From positions 111,218 to 175,217 of the forward strand of contig ATWE01000004.1 in the NCBI GenBank assembly GCA_000421085.1: DNA of 64,000 nucleotides. The letters run 5' to 3'. A program made the translations under genes and the position numbers. The DNA is from Ensifer sp. USDA 6670. GTDB lineage: Bacteria > Pseudomonadota > Alphaproteobacteria > Rhizobiales > Rhizobiaceae. Below are positions 10,283 through 20,400 of this stretch, one piece after another (positions within the stretch are counted from its first letter, which is position 1; every line of letters begins with the position of its first letter). The notes beneath the pieces are model-generated. The model was not told where the DNA came from, did no database searches, and worked only from the letters and a program-made list of their open reading frames with translations.

Positions 10283-11236
10283 TTATGTGGCCGGACGAGG
10301 CGCAGCTTTCGCCGCGCCTCGTCCGGCCACTGCGGCATCCCGCGAGACCTCCCGGGCGCAGGCCGATATGGCGTTTGCAAGCGCGTCCATATCGCGCGGC
10401 CGCGGGTTGCTGCGCCGCCAGATGAGCCCGATCTCGCGAGAGGGCTCCGGGGCGGCGAAGGGCACGATCCGGATCGCGTTGCGTGCGGCTTCGCTCGGTA
10501 TCGCGATCTCGGGGATGAGTGTCATGCCCATGCCGTTTGCCACCATCTGCAAGAGCGTTGCCATCGACGTGGCGCCGAAACTCAGGAGCTGCCGTTTGCC
10601 GGCCGTATTGCAGACGGCCAGCGCCTGATCACGCAGGCAGTGCCCTTCTTCGAGCAACAGCAGCTGCGAAATATCCACCTGCTCTTCCGTCATCGGCGAC
10701 ATGAGCACGTGCCGGTCGTTCTCCGCCACCGCCATATAGAAGCGATCGGAAAACAGCGCCCGGGTAACGATGCCGTCCGCGTCGACCGGCAGCGCCGCCA
10801 CGACCGCATCGAGCCGGCCGTCGCCGAGATCGGCGATGAGCCGGTCGGTAAGGGACTCCTTGAGCTCTATGTCGATCGCCGGATACCGTTCGCGCAGGTA
10901 GGGAATGAGCCTCGGTACGAGATAGGGGGCGACCGTCGGGATGACCCCGAGGCGGACCCGCCCTTCGAGAGTGCCCGTTTTTGTCCGGGCGCTCTCCTCC
11001 AATCTGCCGACATCCGCGAGGATGGAACGCACCTGCGCCAGCACTTCCTCGCCCTTGACGGTCAGGAAAACGCCGGCGCGGCTCCGTTCCACCAGCTTCA
11101 CGCCCAGATGGTCTTCCATCTCCATGATCTGCGCTGAGAGTGCCGGCTGGCTGACATGGGTAAGTTCGGCCGCCTTGCCGAAGTGGCGAGTGGCGGCGAG
11201 GGCATCGAAGTAACGCATCTGCCTGAGTGTCAACAT
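10283..11236 (-). CDS. oxyR: LysR-family peroxide sensor OxyR
   Basis: An N-terminal winged helix-turn-helix (about 1-60) and a LysR substrate-binding domain, 317 residues. In LEEGHCLRDQALAVC the two cysteines are Cys200 and Cys209, nine apart like the E. coli disulfide switch Cys199/Cys208. That spacing, with divergent katA next door, identifies OxyR rather than a generic LysR protein. It should activate katA on H2O2 exposure and repress itself. The start codon directly abuts a GATA-N9-TATC dyad (11237-11253) and no clear Shine-Dalgarno is visible. The stop codon is adjacent to the end of the convergent DLH gene. Confidence 0.95.
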   Translation of the reverse strand: MLTLRQMRYFDALAATRHFGKAAELTHVSQPALSAQIMEMEDHLGVKLVERSRAGVFLTVKGEEVLAQVRSILADVGRLEESARTKTGTLEGRVRLGVIPTVAPYLVPRLIPYLRERYPAIDIELKESLTDRLIADLGDGRLDAVVAALPVDADGIVTRALFSDRFYMAVAENDRHVLMSPMTEEQVDISQLLLLEEGHCLRDQALAVCNTAGKRQLLSFGATSMATLLQMVANGMGMTLIPEIAIPSEAARNAIRIVPFAAPEPSREIGLIWRRSNPRPRDMDALANAISACAREVSRDAAVAGRGAAKAAPRPAT

Positions 11237-11253
11237 GATAGGAAAATCTTATC
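11237..11253. promoter_or_regulatory. LysR-type T-N11-A dyad between oxyR and katA
   Basis: GATA-N9-TATC (11237-11240 and 11250-11253) is a LysR-type T-N11-A box in the oxyR/katA divergent region, immediately beside the oxyR ATG. Binding there would cover the oxyR translation start, which suits autorepression. The katA activation site would lie in the same 160-bp region. Confidence 0.5.
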
Positions 11254-11399
11254 GAAAACAGAAGGAAATACAATTGGAGATTATCATCGCGGGATGGGAG
11301 AAACCAGTGCCAAGGCATTCCATGCCCGTGCCGATCGTGTCGGTCAGCGTCACGGTCTTCAGCGTGGATCGGAAGCCGAATTGAAACAGGAGGGATGTG

Positions 11400-12884
11400 A
11401 TGACAGATCGTCCGACGATCACCACCACCGCCGGGGCGCCGGTGCCGGACAACCAGAATTCGCTGACGGCAGGGCCGCGTGGCGGCATAATGCTGCAGGA
11501 CTATCAGCTCATCGAGAAGCTGGCGCACCAGAACCGCGAGCGCATTCCGGAACGCGTCGTCCATGCCAAGGGCTGGGGTGCCTTCGGCACGCTGAAAATC
11601 ACCGGCGACATCTCGCAATATACCAAAGCGAAGTGTCTCCAGCCCGGCGCCGAAACGCCGATGCTGGCCCGCTTCTCGACCGTTGCCGGCGAACAGGGCG
11701 CCGCCGACCACGAGCGCGACGTCCGCGGGTTCGCGCTGAAATTCTACACCGATGAAGGCAACTGGGACCTCGTCGGCAACAATACGCCTGTCTTCTTCAT
11801 TCGCGATCCCTACAAATTCCCCGACTTCATCCACACGCAGAAGCGTCATCCGAAGACCAATCTCCGTTCCGCCACTGCCATGTGGGACTACTGGTCCCTG
11901 TCGCCGGAAAGCCTGCATCAGGTGACGATCCTGATGTCCGACCGCGGCCTCCCGCAGACGCCGATGCATATGAACGGCTACGGCTCGCACACCTATTCCT
12001 TCTGGAACGACGCGGGCGAACGCTATTGGGTCAAGTTCCACTTCAAGACCCGGCAGGGCCATAAGTTCTTCACGAACGAGGAAGGCGAGACGGTCATCGG
12101 CAAGACCCGCGAGGGCTACCAGGAGGCACTGTTCTACGCGATCGAAAACGGGGCGTTCCCGCGCTGGACGGTTCAGGTGCAGATCATGCCGGAGCTCGAC
12201 GTGGAGAAGACGGCCTACAACCCGTTCGACCTGACCAAGGTCTGGCCGCATGCCGACTACCCGCCGATCGAGATCGGCGTGCTTGAGCTCAACCGCAACC
12301 CGGAAAACTATTTTGCCGAGATCGAGAACGCAGCCTTCTCGCCGTCCAATATCGTTCCCGGCATCGGCTTCTCGCCGGACAAGGTGCTGCAGGCCCGCAT
12401 CTTCTCCTATGCGGACGCCCACCGCTACCGCCTCGGCACGCATTACGAGCACATCCCGGTCAACCAGCCGCGCTGCCCGGTCCACCACTACCATCGTGAT
12501 GGTCAGATGAACACCTATGGCGGTATTCGTACCGGCAATCCGGACGCCTATTACGAACCGAACTCCTTCAATGGCCCGGCCGAACAGCCGCTGGCCAAGG
12601 AACCGCCGCTCAGAATAGACGGCGACATGTCCCGCTACGACCACCGCGTCGGCAATGACGACTACGTCCAGGTGCGGGCGCTGTTCAACCTTTTCGACGA
12701 AGGGCAGAAATCGCGCCTCTTCTCCAACATCGCGGCCGCCATGGGCGGGGTCCCGGGCGAGATCATCGAGCGGCAGCTCATTCATTTCGCCCGCGTCCAC
12801 CCGGAATACGAGGCGGGCGTCCGCCAGGCGCTGAAGACCGCCCACGGTTACGAGGCGGACACGATCAGCACGGCGGCCGAGTAA
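11400..12884 (+). CDS. katA: Monofunctional small-subunit catalase KatA
   Basis: Heme catalase, 494 residues, dismutating H2O2 to water and oxygen in the cytosol. The distal His lies in [31 protein letters not shown] follows the family. The proximal heme Tyr is in [14 protein letters not shown]. No C-terminal flavodoxin-like domain is present, so it is a small-subunit (clade 3 type) enzyme. ATG 11400 has AGGAGG at 11388-11393; the GTG three bases earlier is also possible. It is divergent from oxyR and therefore the probable OxyR target. A strong hairpin follows. Confidence 0.97.
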   Translation: MTDRPTITTTAGAPVPDNQNSLTAGPRGGIMLQDYQLIEKLAHQNRERIPERVVHAKGWGAFGTLKITGDISQYTKAKCLQPGAETPMLARFSTVAGEQGAADHERDVRGFALKFYTDEGNWDLVGNNTPVFFIRDPYKFPDFIHTQKRHPKTNLRSATAMWDYWSLSPESLHQVTILMSDRGLPQTPMHMNGYGSHTYSFWNDAGERYWVKFHFKTRQGHKFFTNEEGETVIGKTREGYQEALFYAIENGAFPRWTVQVQIMPELDVEKTAYNPFDLTKVWPHADYPPIEIGVLELNRNPENYFAEIENAAFSPSNIVPGIGFSPDKVLQARIFSYADAHRYRLGTHYEHIPVNQPRCPVHHYHRDGQMNTYGGIRTGNPDAYYEPNSFNGPAEQPLAKEPPLRIDGDMSRYDHRVGNDDYVQVRALFNLFDEGQKSRLFSNIAAAMGGVPGEIIERQLIHFARVHPEYEAGVRQALKTAHGYEADTISTAAE

Positions 12885-12910
12885 TCGGGCGCCCGTTCCC
12901 GACAAGCGCG

Positions 12911-12939
12911 AAGGCCACGCCTCAGCAAGGCGTGGCCTT
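12911..12939 (+). terminator. Terminator hairpin after katA
   Basis: An 11-bp perfect stem (12911-12921 with 12929-12939, AAGGCCACGCC/GGCGTGGCCTT) with a 7-nt loop, between katA and the convergent LysR gene. It probably works for both directions, although T-runs are short. Confidence 0.75.
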
Positions 12940-12967
12940 CGTCATTGGAGGAGCCGTGTAAGGCGGC

Positions 12968-13918
12968 TCACCAGCCCGGCAGCATATGGCTCTGCCTGAG
13001 GCGCGGATAGCGCGGATAGCCCTTGAGATCGCCTTCGAGATCGTCGTTGACGGTGATGGGCGTGATGTTGTCCAGGCAGGCGGTTATGTGATTGGTGATC
13101 GCGTTCGACAGCGACGGCGAAAGGCCGGGGCGCTTCATGATGCCGATCTGCACCGGCGCCAGCGACGGGAAGCCGTCCGCCAGCGTCAGCACCTTCATGC
13201 CCGGTCGCAGTGCCGACTCCGGAAGCACGGAGACCGCCATGCCGGCGAGCACCGCGGCGGCAACGACGGTCGAGGACCAGCTCGTGAACAGGATCTGATA
13301 TTCCTTGCCAGTGGCGTCGAGCGCCGCGCAGGCAGCCTGCCGCCACTGACAGTCGCGCCGGCCGACCGCAAGCGGGATCGGGGCATTCTCGGGCAGCGGA
13401 TGATTGATGGAGCTTACCCAGCAGAGCGGCTCGGTTCGTACGACGTCGGAAGCCCGCGCACGCGGATTGTGGGTGACGAGCGCGATGTCGAGATCGCCTT
13501 TCGCCATCTTTTCCGCGAGGTCCACCGAAGGCTCGCAGATGATGTAGAGCTCGACGTTCGGATGCGTCTTGGCGAAGCGGACGATGATTTCGGGCATGTA
13601 GCGGTCCGCGTAGTCGTCCGGTGTGCCGATCCGCAGCGTTCCCTCGAGGCGGTTGTCGTCGAAGGAGGCGATCGCCTCATTGTTGAGGCGGATCATCCGG
13701 CGGGCAAAATTGAGCAGCCTGTCGCCCTCGACGGTCAGCCGGTTGCCCCGGCCATCCTTCATGAAAAGCGGCTTGCCGATCCGTTCTTCCAGGCGTCGCA
13801 TCTGCATCGATACGGCGGATTGAGTCTTGAAGACACGGTCGGCCGCCTTGGTGAAGCTGCCCGTGTCTGCGATTGCTACGAAGGTTTGCAGCTGGTCGAT
13901 ATCGAGCGGTGCGGACAT
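12968..13918 (-). CDS. LysR-family transcriptional regulator
   Basis: 316 residues: a helix-turn-helix (IDQLQTFVAIADTGSFTKAADRVFKTQSAVS...) and a type 2 periplasmic-binding-like effector domain. Its C-terminal half lacks the OxyR cysteine pair. Members that regulate a neighbour usually sit divergent to it; here the divergent neighbour is the DUF1127 gene at 14128, separated by about 200 bases with several dyads. The effector is unknown. The ATG at 13918 agrees with the family N-terminus (MSAPLDIDQLQTFV). Confidence 0.92.
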   Translation of the reverse strand: MSAPLDIDQLQTFVAIADTGSFTKAADRVFKTQSAVSMQMRRLEERIGKPLFMKDGRGNRLTVEGDRLLNFARRMIRLNNEAIASFDDNRLEGTLRIGTPDDYADRYMPEIIVRFAKTHPNVELYIICEPSVDLAEKMAKGDLDIALVTHNPRARASDVVRTEPLCWVSSINHPLPENAPIPLAVGRRDCQWRQAACAALDATGKEYQILFTSWSSTVVAAAVLAGMAVSVLPESALRPGMKVLTLADGFPSLAPVQIGIMKRPGLSPSLSNAITNHITACLDNITPITVNDDLEGDLKGYPRYPRLRQSHMLPGW

Positions 13919-13986
13919 GGCCGGAATACCTATAAGATTGTTTGATGAATATCATTAAAAACATTCGTTGGACTGATCAATAAGGA

Positions 13987-14008
13987 TTTGCGAATGATAA
14001 TCCGCAAA
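13987..14008. promoter_or_regulatory. 22-bp imperfect palindrome in the LysR/DUF1127 intergenic region
   Basis: TTTGCG at 13987-13992 and CGCAAA at 14003-14008 flank a 10-bp AT-rich centre. 18 of 22 positions agree with the reverse complement. The size and symmetry suit a dimeric repressor. The AT-rich core ATGATAAT resembles Fur-superfamily sites, but I cannot assign a protein. Confidence 0.45.
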
Positions 14009-14065
14009 CCACGTCAATCTTTCCGGCCAAAATAGTCGCCGGTTCGCCAAAAATATTTCGGCCTG

Positions 14066-14091
14066 CCCCTGCGAAAACCTCCCCGCAGGGG
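14066..14091 (+). other. Hairpin in the 5' leader of the DUF1127 gene
   Basis: CCCCTGCG (14066-14073) pairs with CGCAGGGG (14084-14091) across a 10-nt loop, about 35 bases ahead of the DUF1127 start codon. It could be a leader structure or terminate a short transcript; a T-poor tail (ACGGGTTTCTT) makes strong termination unlikely. Confidence 0.5.
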
Positions 14092-14127
14092 ACGGGTTTC
14101 TTCGTGCCCGCGAAAAGGAGTTCCGTC

Positions 14128-14424
14128 ATGCGCACGACCCACCACGCCTCCGGTTTCGGCCTCGTTGCGAGCAGGCAGTCGCCTGCAGTCCGCACAACAG
14201 GCATCTTCGGCGTGCTGACGGCCGTCTGGCGCCTCTATCGAAACCGGTGCCAGATCGCCCGCCTGCAGGACCTCGACGATCGCCAGTTGCTGGACATGGG
14301 TTTGAAACGCGAAGACCTGCACGAGGCGCTGACCTCGGCCTTCTTCGACAACCCGGGAAGCTACCTGACGCGCGCCTCTCGCAATCGGGCGAACCACTTT
14401 TACAGAGGAGTGCGCCACGATTGA
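14128..14424 (+). CDS. DUF1127 (YjiS-like) small protein
   Basis: 98 residues. The C-terminal half has the DUF1127 motif, AVWRLYRNRCQIARLQDLDD then RQLLDMGLKREDL, a short amphipathic Arg-rich helical hairpin. Rhizobial DUF1127 proteins are often abundant small proteins linked to RNA binding or phosphate/stress responses; the exact role is not known. ATG 14128 has AAGGAG at 14115-14120. Beyond the stop about 150 bases of untranslated RNA run to a strong terminator. Confidence 0.88.
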   Translation: MRTTHHASGFGLVASRQSPAVRTTGIFGVLTAVWRLYRNRCQIARLQDLDDRQLLDMGLKREDLHEALTSAFFDNPGSYLTRASRNRANHFYRGVRHD

Positions 14425-14577
14425 CCCCTCATGGCGCGTCCCGCCGCCTCGGATGCGCCAGTGCGGCATGATCTGCGAAATCTTCGCCCTCGCGCGGATC
14501 ATGCCGCGAGATTCGGATGGTGCCGACGGCACCTGAAAGTTCCCCGCAGGGTATGAGCCAATAGACCCTGCTGCTTG
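14425..14577 (+). other. Long 3' untranslated region or candidate small RNA downstream of DUF1127
   Basis: The 153 bases between the DUF1127 stop and the strong terminator at 14578 contain no open frame with recognisable content. Local complementarity (for example GCGCGGATCATGCCGCG around 14495) suggests structure. It may be a 3' UTR or an independently transcribed sRNA that uses the same terminator. Confidence 0.35.
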
Positions 14578-14613
14578 CCCGGTACATGCCAAGACATGTA
14601 CCGGGCTTTTTTT
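14578..14613 (+). terminator. Strong Rho-independent terminator
   Basis: CCCGGTACATG (14578-14588) pairs perfectly with CATGTACCGGG (14595-14605) across a 6-nt loop, followed by C and seven T. It is the clearest intrinsic terminator in the window. Confidence 0.93.
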
Positions 14614-14647
14614 GTCCCTGACAGGGGAGCAGCAGACTTCGCCGGCT

Positions 14648-15499
14648 CTATTCTTTTGCGCCGGCGCTCTTCCTGTAGCTCTCGAACAGCGCGTCGATGC
14701 TTTTCTGGTATTCCTTCTGCATCTCCAGGCCGCTGTCGAAGAGGCTGTTCATCGCCTGCGAAAACTGGGCAAAGGCCGGGTTATCGGCCGGCGCTTTCTG
14801 CGCCGTGTCGGCGCTCCCCATCATCTCCCGATAGGCCTTGAAGAAGGGATTGTCGGCGAAGAGGTCGGCCGCTTTCGGCTTCTCCCCGGCCTTGCCCGTT
14901 TCTCCCGCCTTGCCCATTTCTCCGGCCTTGCCCATGCCGAAGAAGCCCTGCATCGCCTGGGTGAAAGGATTGTCGAAGGGGTTGGACTGCGGTTCGGGCT
15001 TCTTGGCGAAGCCCGTCGCTTCCATCCATTGCTGCATCAGCGTCATCATCGGATTGTCGGCGAGCCCACCGCTCATCTGCCCCGTGGTCTGCTTGAAGAG
15101 ACCGCCCATCAGCGTGCTCGCCATCACCGGAAGCATCTGCTTGTAGATCTCCTGGCCGATCCCCGTCATCTGTGCCGCCTGCGCCGCGATCGCGCGCGAC
15201 ATTTCCTTCGAGCCGAAAAGCTGGCCGAGAATGCCGTTGCCATCGGCGACGCCCTGGGGTGTGAACGCCTGGCTCATGTCTTCGAAATAGCGGGCGTAGT
15301 TGCCGGTCGAGAGCGCCGTCAGCAGCGCGCCGAAATCGTAGGGGTTCGTGGCATTGTGCTTGAAGCCGGTGGAGAATGCAGGCATCAGCGCGGCCGTGGC
15401 TTTCGCCATCTGCTCCTGCGCGAGTCCGAATTGCTTCGCCATCAGTTCGATGGCGTGGCCGTTCTGCGCCTGCGCGAACATGTCAAAAAGCGGTGCCAT
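14648..15499 (-). CDS. DUF937 domain protein with a MGKAGE repeat linker
   Basis: 283 residues. The first about 170 are the DUF937 helical repeat domain (MAPLFDMFAQAQNGHAIELMAKQFGLAQEQM...), followed by a flexible segment with near-perfect six-residue repeats (MGKAGE, MGKAGE, TGKAGE) and a charged, probably coiled-coil C-terminus. The function of DUF937 proteins is unknown; no signal peptide is visible. ATG 15499 is preceded by GGAAGGAA, making it a better start than upstream options. It is the last gene of a minus-strand run behind gshA. Confidence 0.85.
   Translation of the reverse strand: MAPLFDMFAQAQNGHAIELMAKQFGLAQEQMAKATAALMPAFSTGFKHNATNPYDFGALLTALSTGNYARYFEDMSQAFTPQGVADGNGILGQLFGSKEMSRAIAAQAAQMTGIGQEIYKQMLPVMASTLMGGLFKQTTGQMSGGLADNPMMTLMQQWMEATGFAKKPEPQSNPFDNPFTQAMQGFFGMGKAGEMGKAGETGKAGEKPKAADLFADNPFFKAYREMMGSADTAQKAPADNPAFAQFSQAMNSLFDSGLEMQKEYQKSIDALFESYRKSAGAKE
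14885..14938 (-). repeat. 18-bp tandem repeat inside the DUF937 gene
   Basis: Units at 14891-14908 and 14909-14926 differ at two positions, and a third partial copy follows at 14927-14938. They encode the repeated MGKAGE hexapeptide on the minus strand. An in-frame unit length means copy-number change would alter linker length without breaking the protein. Confidence 0.8.
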
Positions 15500-15636
15500 T
15501 GGCGTTCCTTCCCGGACGAGCGACGCATGTCCTTGCACTATAACGGGAATTGGAGGGCTGGAAACCGCTTTTTCTGAAGCGCGGGACGGGGGCGGAACGA
15601 GCATGTCCGCGGTACCCCGTCCGGGCAGAGGTCCGC

Positions 15637-17010
15637 TCAGTATTGGTAGTCGGCGAAAACCGGTTCGACCGACTCGTGCCAGCGGCCTTGATAGAGCGAG
15701 AGCATGTCTTCCGCGAGCGTCGCCTTCTTCGCCAGCACTTCGTCAAGCGGTGCCAGGAACTGGCTTTCGTCGACGCCGTCGCCGTTCAGCCGGTTGCGGC
15801 GCTTGAGGCCCTCGCGTGAAATGGTGAGAACCTCGCGCGCGACATCGAAGAGCGACCTAGACCGGAATTCGGCCGCGAGCGCCTTTGCGGGCACGGCATC
15901 TCTGAGTGCCAAGACCTCTTCGTATCCCCAATCGCGGGTCAATTCCTCGGCCGCCGACAGGGCCTCCTCATCGTAGAGCAGGCCGACCCAGAACGCCGGC
16001 AGAGCGCAAATCCGCCGCCAGGGCCCGCCGTCTGCCCCGCGCATTTCCAGGAAACGCTTCAGACGGACGTCGGGAAAGAGAGTCGACAGGTGATTGGTCC
16101 AGTCTCCCATCGTCGGCTGCCATTCGGCGATTTCGCCCTTCAGCGCCCCGTTCATGAACTGGCGGAAGGTGACATGGGTGCAGTCATGATAATGCCCGCC
16201 GCGGACGACGAAATACATGGGAACGTCGAGCGCCCATTCCACATAGTCGCTGAAGCCGAAATCCGGCCTGAAGGCCGTCGGCAACAGGCCTGAGCGCTGG
16301 TTGTCGGTATCGCGCCAGATGTCTCCACGCCAGGAAAGCAGCCCGTTCGGCTTGCCTTCGGTGAAGGGGGAGCTTGCAAAGAGGGCGGTGGCGAGCGGCT
16401 GCAGCTTCAGGGAGACCTGCATCTTCCGCCGCATGTCCTCTTCCGAGGAGAAGTCGAGGTTAACCTGGATCGTGCAGGTGCGATACATCATGTCGAGGCC
16501 CTTGCTGCCCACCTCGGGCATGTAGCGCGTCATGATGGCGTAGCGCGATTTCGGCATGCGCGGCGTCTCGGCGAAGCTCCATTTCGGACTGCCGCCGATG
16601 CCGAGAAAACGGATGCCGAGCGGTTCGGCGATTTCCCGGAGCACGGCCAGGTGCTGGTTGGATTCCCTGCAGGTCTGATGAAGGTTCTCGAGCGGCGCGC
16701 CGGAAAGCTCGAATTGCCCGCCCGGCTCGAGCGAAATCGCTCCATTGCCCGAGGGCTCGGCAAGGCCGATGACATTCCCCTCGTCCATGATCGGCTCCCA
16801 GCCGTTCCTTTCGGCCATGCCGTTCAGGAGCGCCTGGATGCTGGCCTCGCCGAAATAGGGCACCGGGCTGTTGTCCGCCTTGAAGAAGGCAAACTTCTCA
16901 TGTTCGGTGCCGATCCGGAACTTTTCCTTCGGCTTCGATCCCGATGCCAGATAGGCGCTGAGTTCAGCGACAGAGGTAACCGGCGTCTGGTCGGTAGTGT
17001 CTCGGGCCAT
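15637..17010 (-). CDS. gshA: Glutamate-cysteine ligase
   Basis: Joins glutamate and cysteine with ATP, the first step of glutathione synthesis. 457 residues, the plant/alphaproteobacterial class of GCS: KPKEKFRIGTEHEKFAFF near the N-terminus, then ISLEPGGQFELSGAPLENLHQTC and MPEVGSKGLDMMYRTCTIQVNLD. The ATG at 17010 (MARDTTDQTPVTS) is chosen because the frame upstream has low-complexity sequence not typical of the family. Rhizobial mutants in this gene are glutathione-deficient and impaired in symbiosis, from literature on the family. It sits behind pit and rsmE on the same strand. Confidence 0.96.
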   Translation of the reverse strand: MARDTTDQTPVTSVAELSAYLASGSKPKEKFRIGTEHEKFAFFKADNSPVPYFGEASIQALLNGMAERNGWEPIMDEGNVIGLAEPSGNGAISLEPGGQFELSGAPLENLHQTCRESNQHLAVLREIAEPLGIRFLGIGGSPKWSFAETPRMPKSRYAIMTRYMPEVGSKGLDMMYRTCTIQVNLDFSSEEDMRRKMQVSLKLQPLATALFASSPFTEGKPNGLLSWRGDIWRDTDNQRSGLLPTAFRPDFGFSDYVEWALDVPMYFVVRGGHYHDCTHVTFRQFMNGALKGEIAEWQPTMGDWTNHLSTLFPDVRLKRFLEMRGADGGPWRRICALPAFWVGLLYDEEALSAAEELTRDWGYEEVLALRDAVPAKALAAEFRSRSLFDVAREVLTISREGLKRRNRLNGDGVDESQFLAPLDEVLAKKATLAEDMLSLYQGRWHESVEPVFADYQY

Positions 17011-17145
17011 GTTCGTCTTCTTTGCCTGGGCGGCTCCTGCGGGGTCAGCAGGATCGGATGGAGTGCTTGAACCGTAATCAAGTGCGGCGCAAGTCAATTT
17101 CTTTCAAGATGCCCTCAAAAAAACTAGGGCCAATGGATGGACGGC

Positions 17146-19444
<2,299 letters not shown>

Positions 19445-19581
19445 AAACGGGCGTATTCAAGAGGAATTGAAGAGGGGGGACGAGGGGCGCGGCCGGGGCG
19501 TTACCCGATCCGGCGTGTCGTAGCCTGCGACGACCTTGCGTGTTCGGTGCGGATGCCGTGGGCTTTCGCCCGCCGTCAGTT

Positions 19582-20082
19582 TCAGGAGGCCTTTGGCCGC
19601 TGCTCCCGGTCGGGGTCGACGCCTTTGCCGAAACCGAGGATAAGCTCTTTCAGCGAAGGCTCTGCAACGCGCTTTGCCGCCTCACGATAGTCGACCCATT
19701 CCAGCCGCCTGCTGCCTTTCTCCGGGAAGTTCTTGCAGAAGTCCTCGACTTCGAGCGCATGCACCTGCACCTTGCAGGAGATCTCCAGGCCGTGGTCCAT
19801 CCGCTTCTGATAGACGTAGGCCCCGATGGCGGCCCTCTGTACCTTCCCCTTCACCCCGGCCTCCTCATAGGCTTCGCGCTCGGCGACCTCGTGCGCCTGC
19901 TTGCCCTGCATCGGCCACCCCTTGGGGATGACCCACCGGCCGGTGTCGCGGCTGGTGATCACCAGGATTTCCAGCGCATTCGTCTTCTTGGCAAGCCGAT
20001 AGCACAGCGCCGCATACTGCATTCGCGCCGGGCGACGCAGCATAAGTTGCACATCAGAAGCGAGCCGGTGCAGAAAGTTCAA
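19582..20082 (-). CDS. Nudix hydrolase (diphosphoinositol-polyphosphate phosphatase-like)
   Basis: 166 residues. The Nudix box is GWPMQGKQAHEVAEREAYEE plus AGV, matching GX5EX7REUXEEXGU, so it hydrolyses a nucleoside diphosphate linked to another moiety using Mg2+. WVIPKGWPM ahead of the box is typical of the DIPP/Ap4A-like subgroup common in rhizobia. The exact substrate is unknown. ATG 20082 gives a start just before the fold. Confidence 0.92.
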   Translation of the reverse strand: MNFLHRLASDVQLMLRRPARMQYAALCYRLAKKTNALEILVITSRDTGRWVIPKGWPMQGKQAHEVAEREAYEEAGVKGKVQRAAIGAYVYQKRMDHGLEISCKVQVHALEVEDFCKNFPEKGSRRLEWVDYREAAKRVAEPSLKELILGFGKGVDPDREQRPKAS

Positions 20083-20330
20083 GATTCCCGATACTCCTCA
20101 ACGAATCAGTGGTACCGCTGCGCGACCCGAGTATGAACCGTCGCATGCCGCTGTAAATGCGTTCGTCGAATCACGCCGCATTCAATCGGATTCACGCTCT
20201 TCCTTTTCGGGACCCATACATAGGTAACGCAGAGCGCGGAGTCGCGGTTCCGACAGAACCACAGTCCCATACGACCATATGTAGGAAATCGGCTGGAATT
20301 TTACCAAGGGGCAATCGCCATCCGTACTTT
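20083..20330. other. Intergenic region upstream of the Nudix gene
   Basis: With the tandem repeat at 20331-20400 this makes a 318-base gap between the Nudix start and the GntR stop. Short open frames cross it on both strands without recognisable content. The part nearest 20083 should hold the Nudix promoter, but I cannot name its boxes. Confidence 0.4.
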
Positions 20331-20400
20331 GGCGCTTGTCGCGCGCGCGACGGGGGCGCTTGTCGCGCGCGCGACGGGGGCGCTTGTCGCGGGCGACGGG
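20331..20400. repeat. 24-bp tandem repeat with CG-palindromic core
   Basis: Two identical 24-bp units (20331-20354, 20355-20378) and a third with a 2-bp deletion (20379-20400). Each full unit contains the perfect palindrome GTCGCGCGCGCGAC. The array abuts the stop codon of the minus-strand GntR gene, so its transcript would carry three successive GC-only hairpins right after translation ends. Confidence 0.88.

Noticed and set aside
10629..12905. 758-codon open frame on the minus strand across katA and oxyR
   Set aside because: Antisense of katA joined to an off-frame reading of oxyR; both real genes are intact and recognisable.
20331..20400. Possible CRISPR array
   Set aside because: Units are tandem and contiguous without unique spacers, and there are no cas genes nearby.
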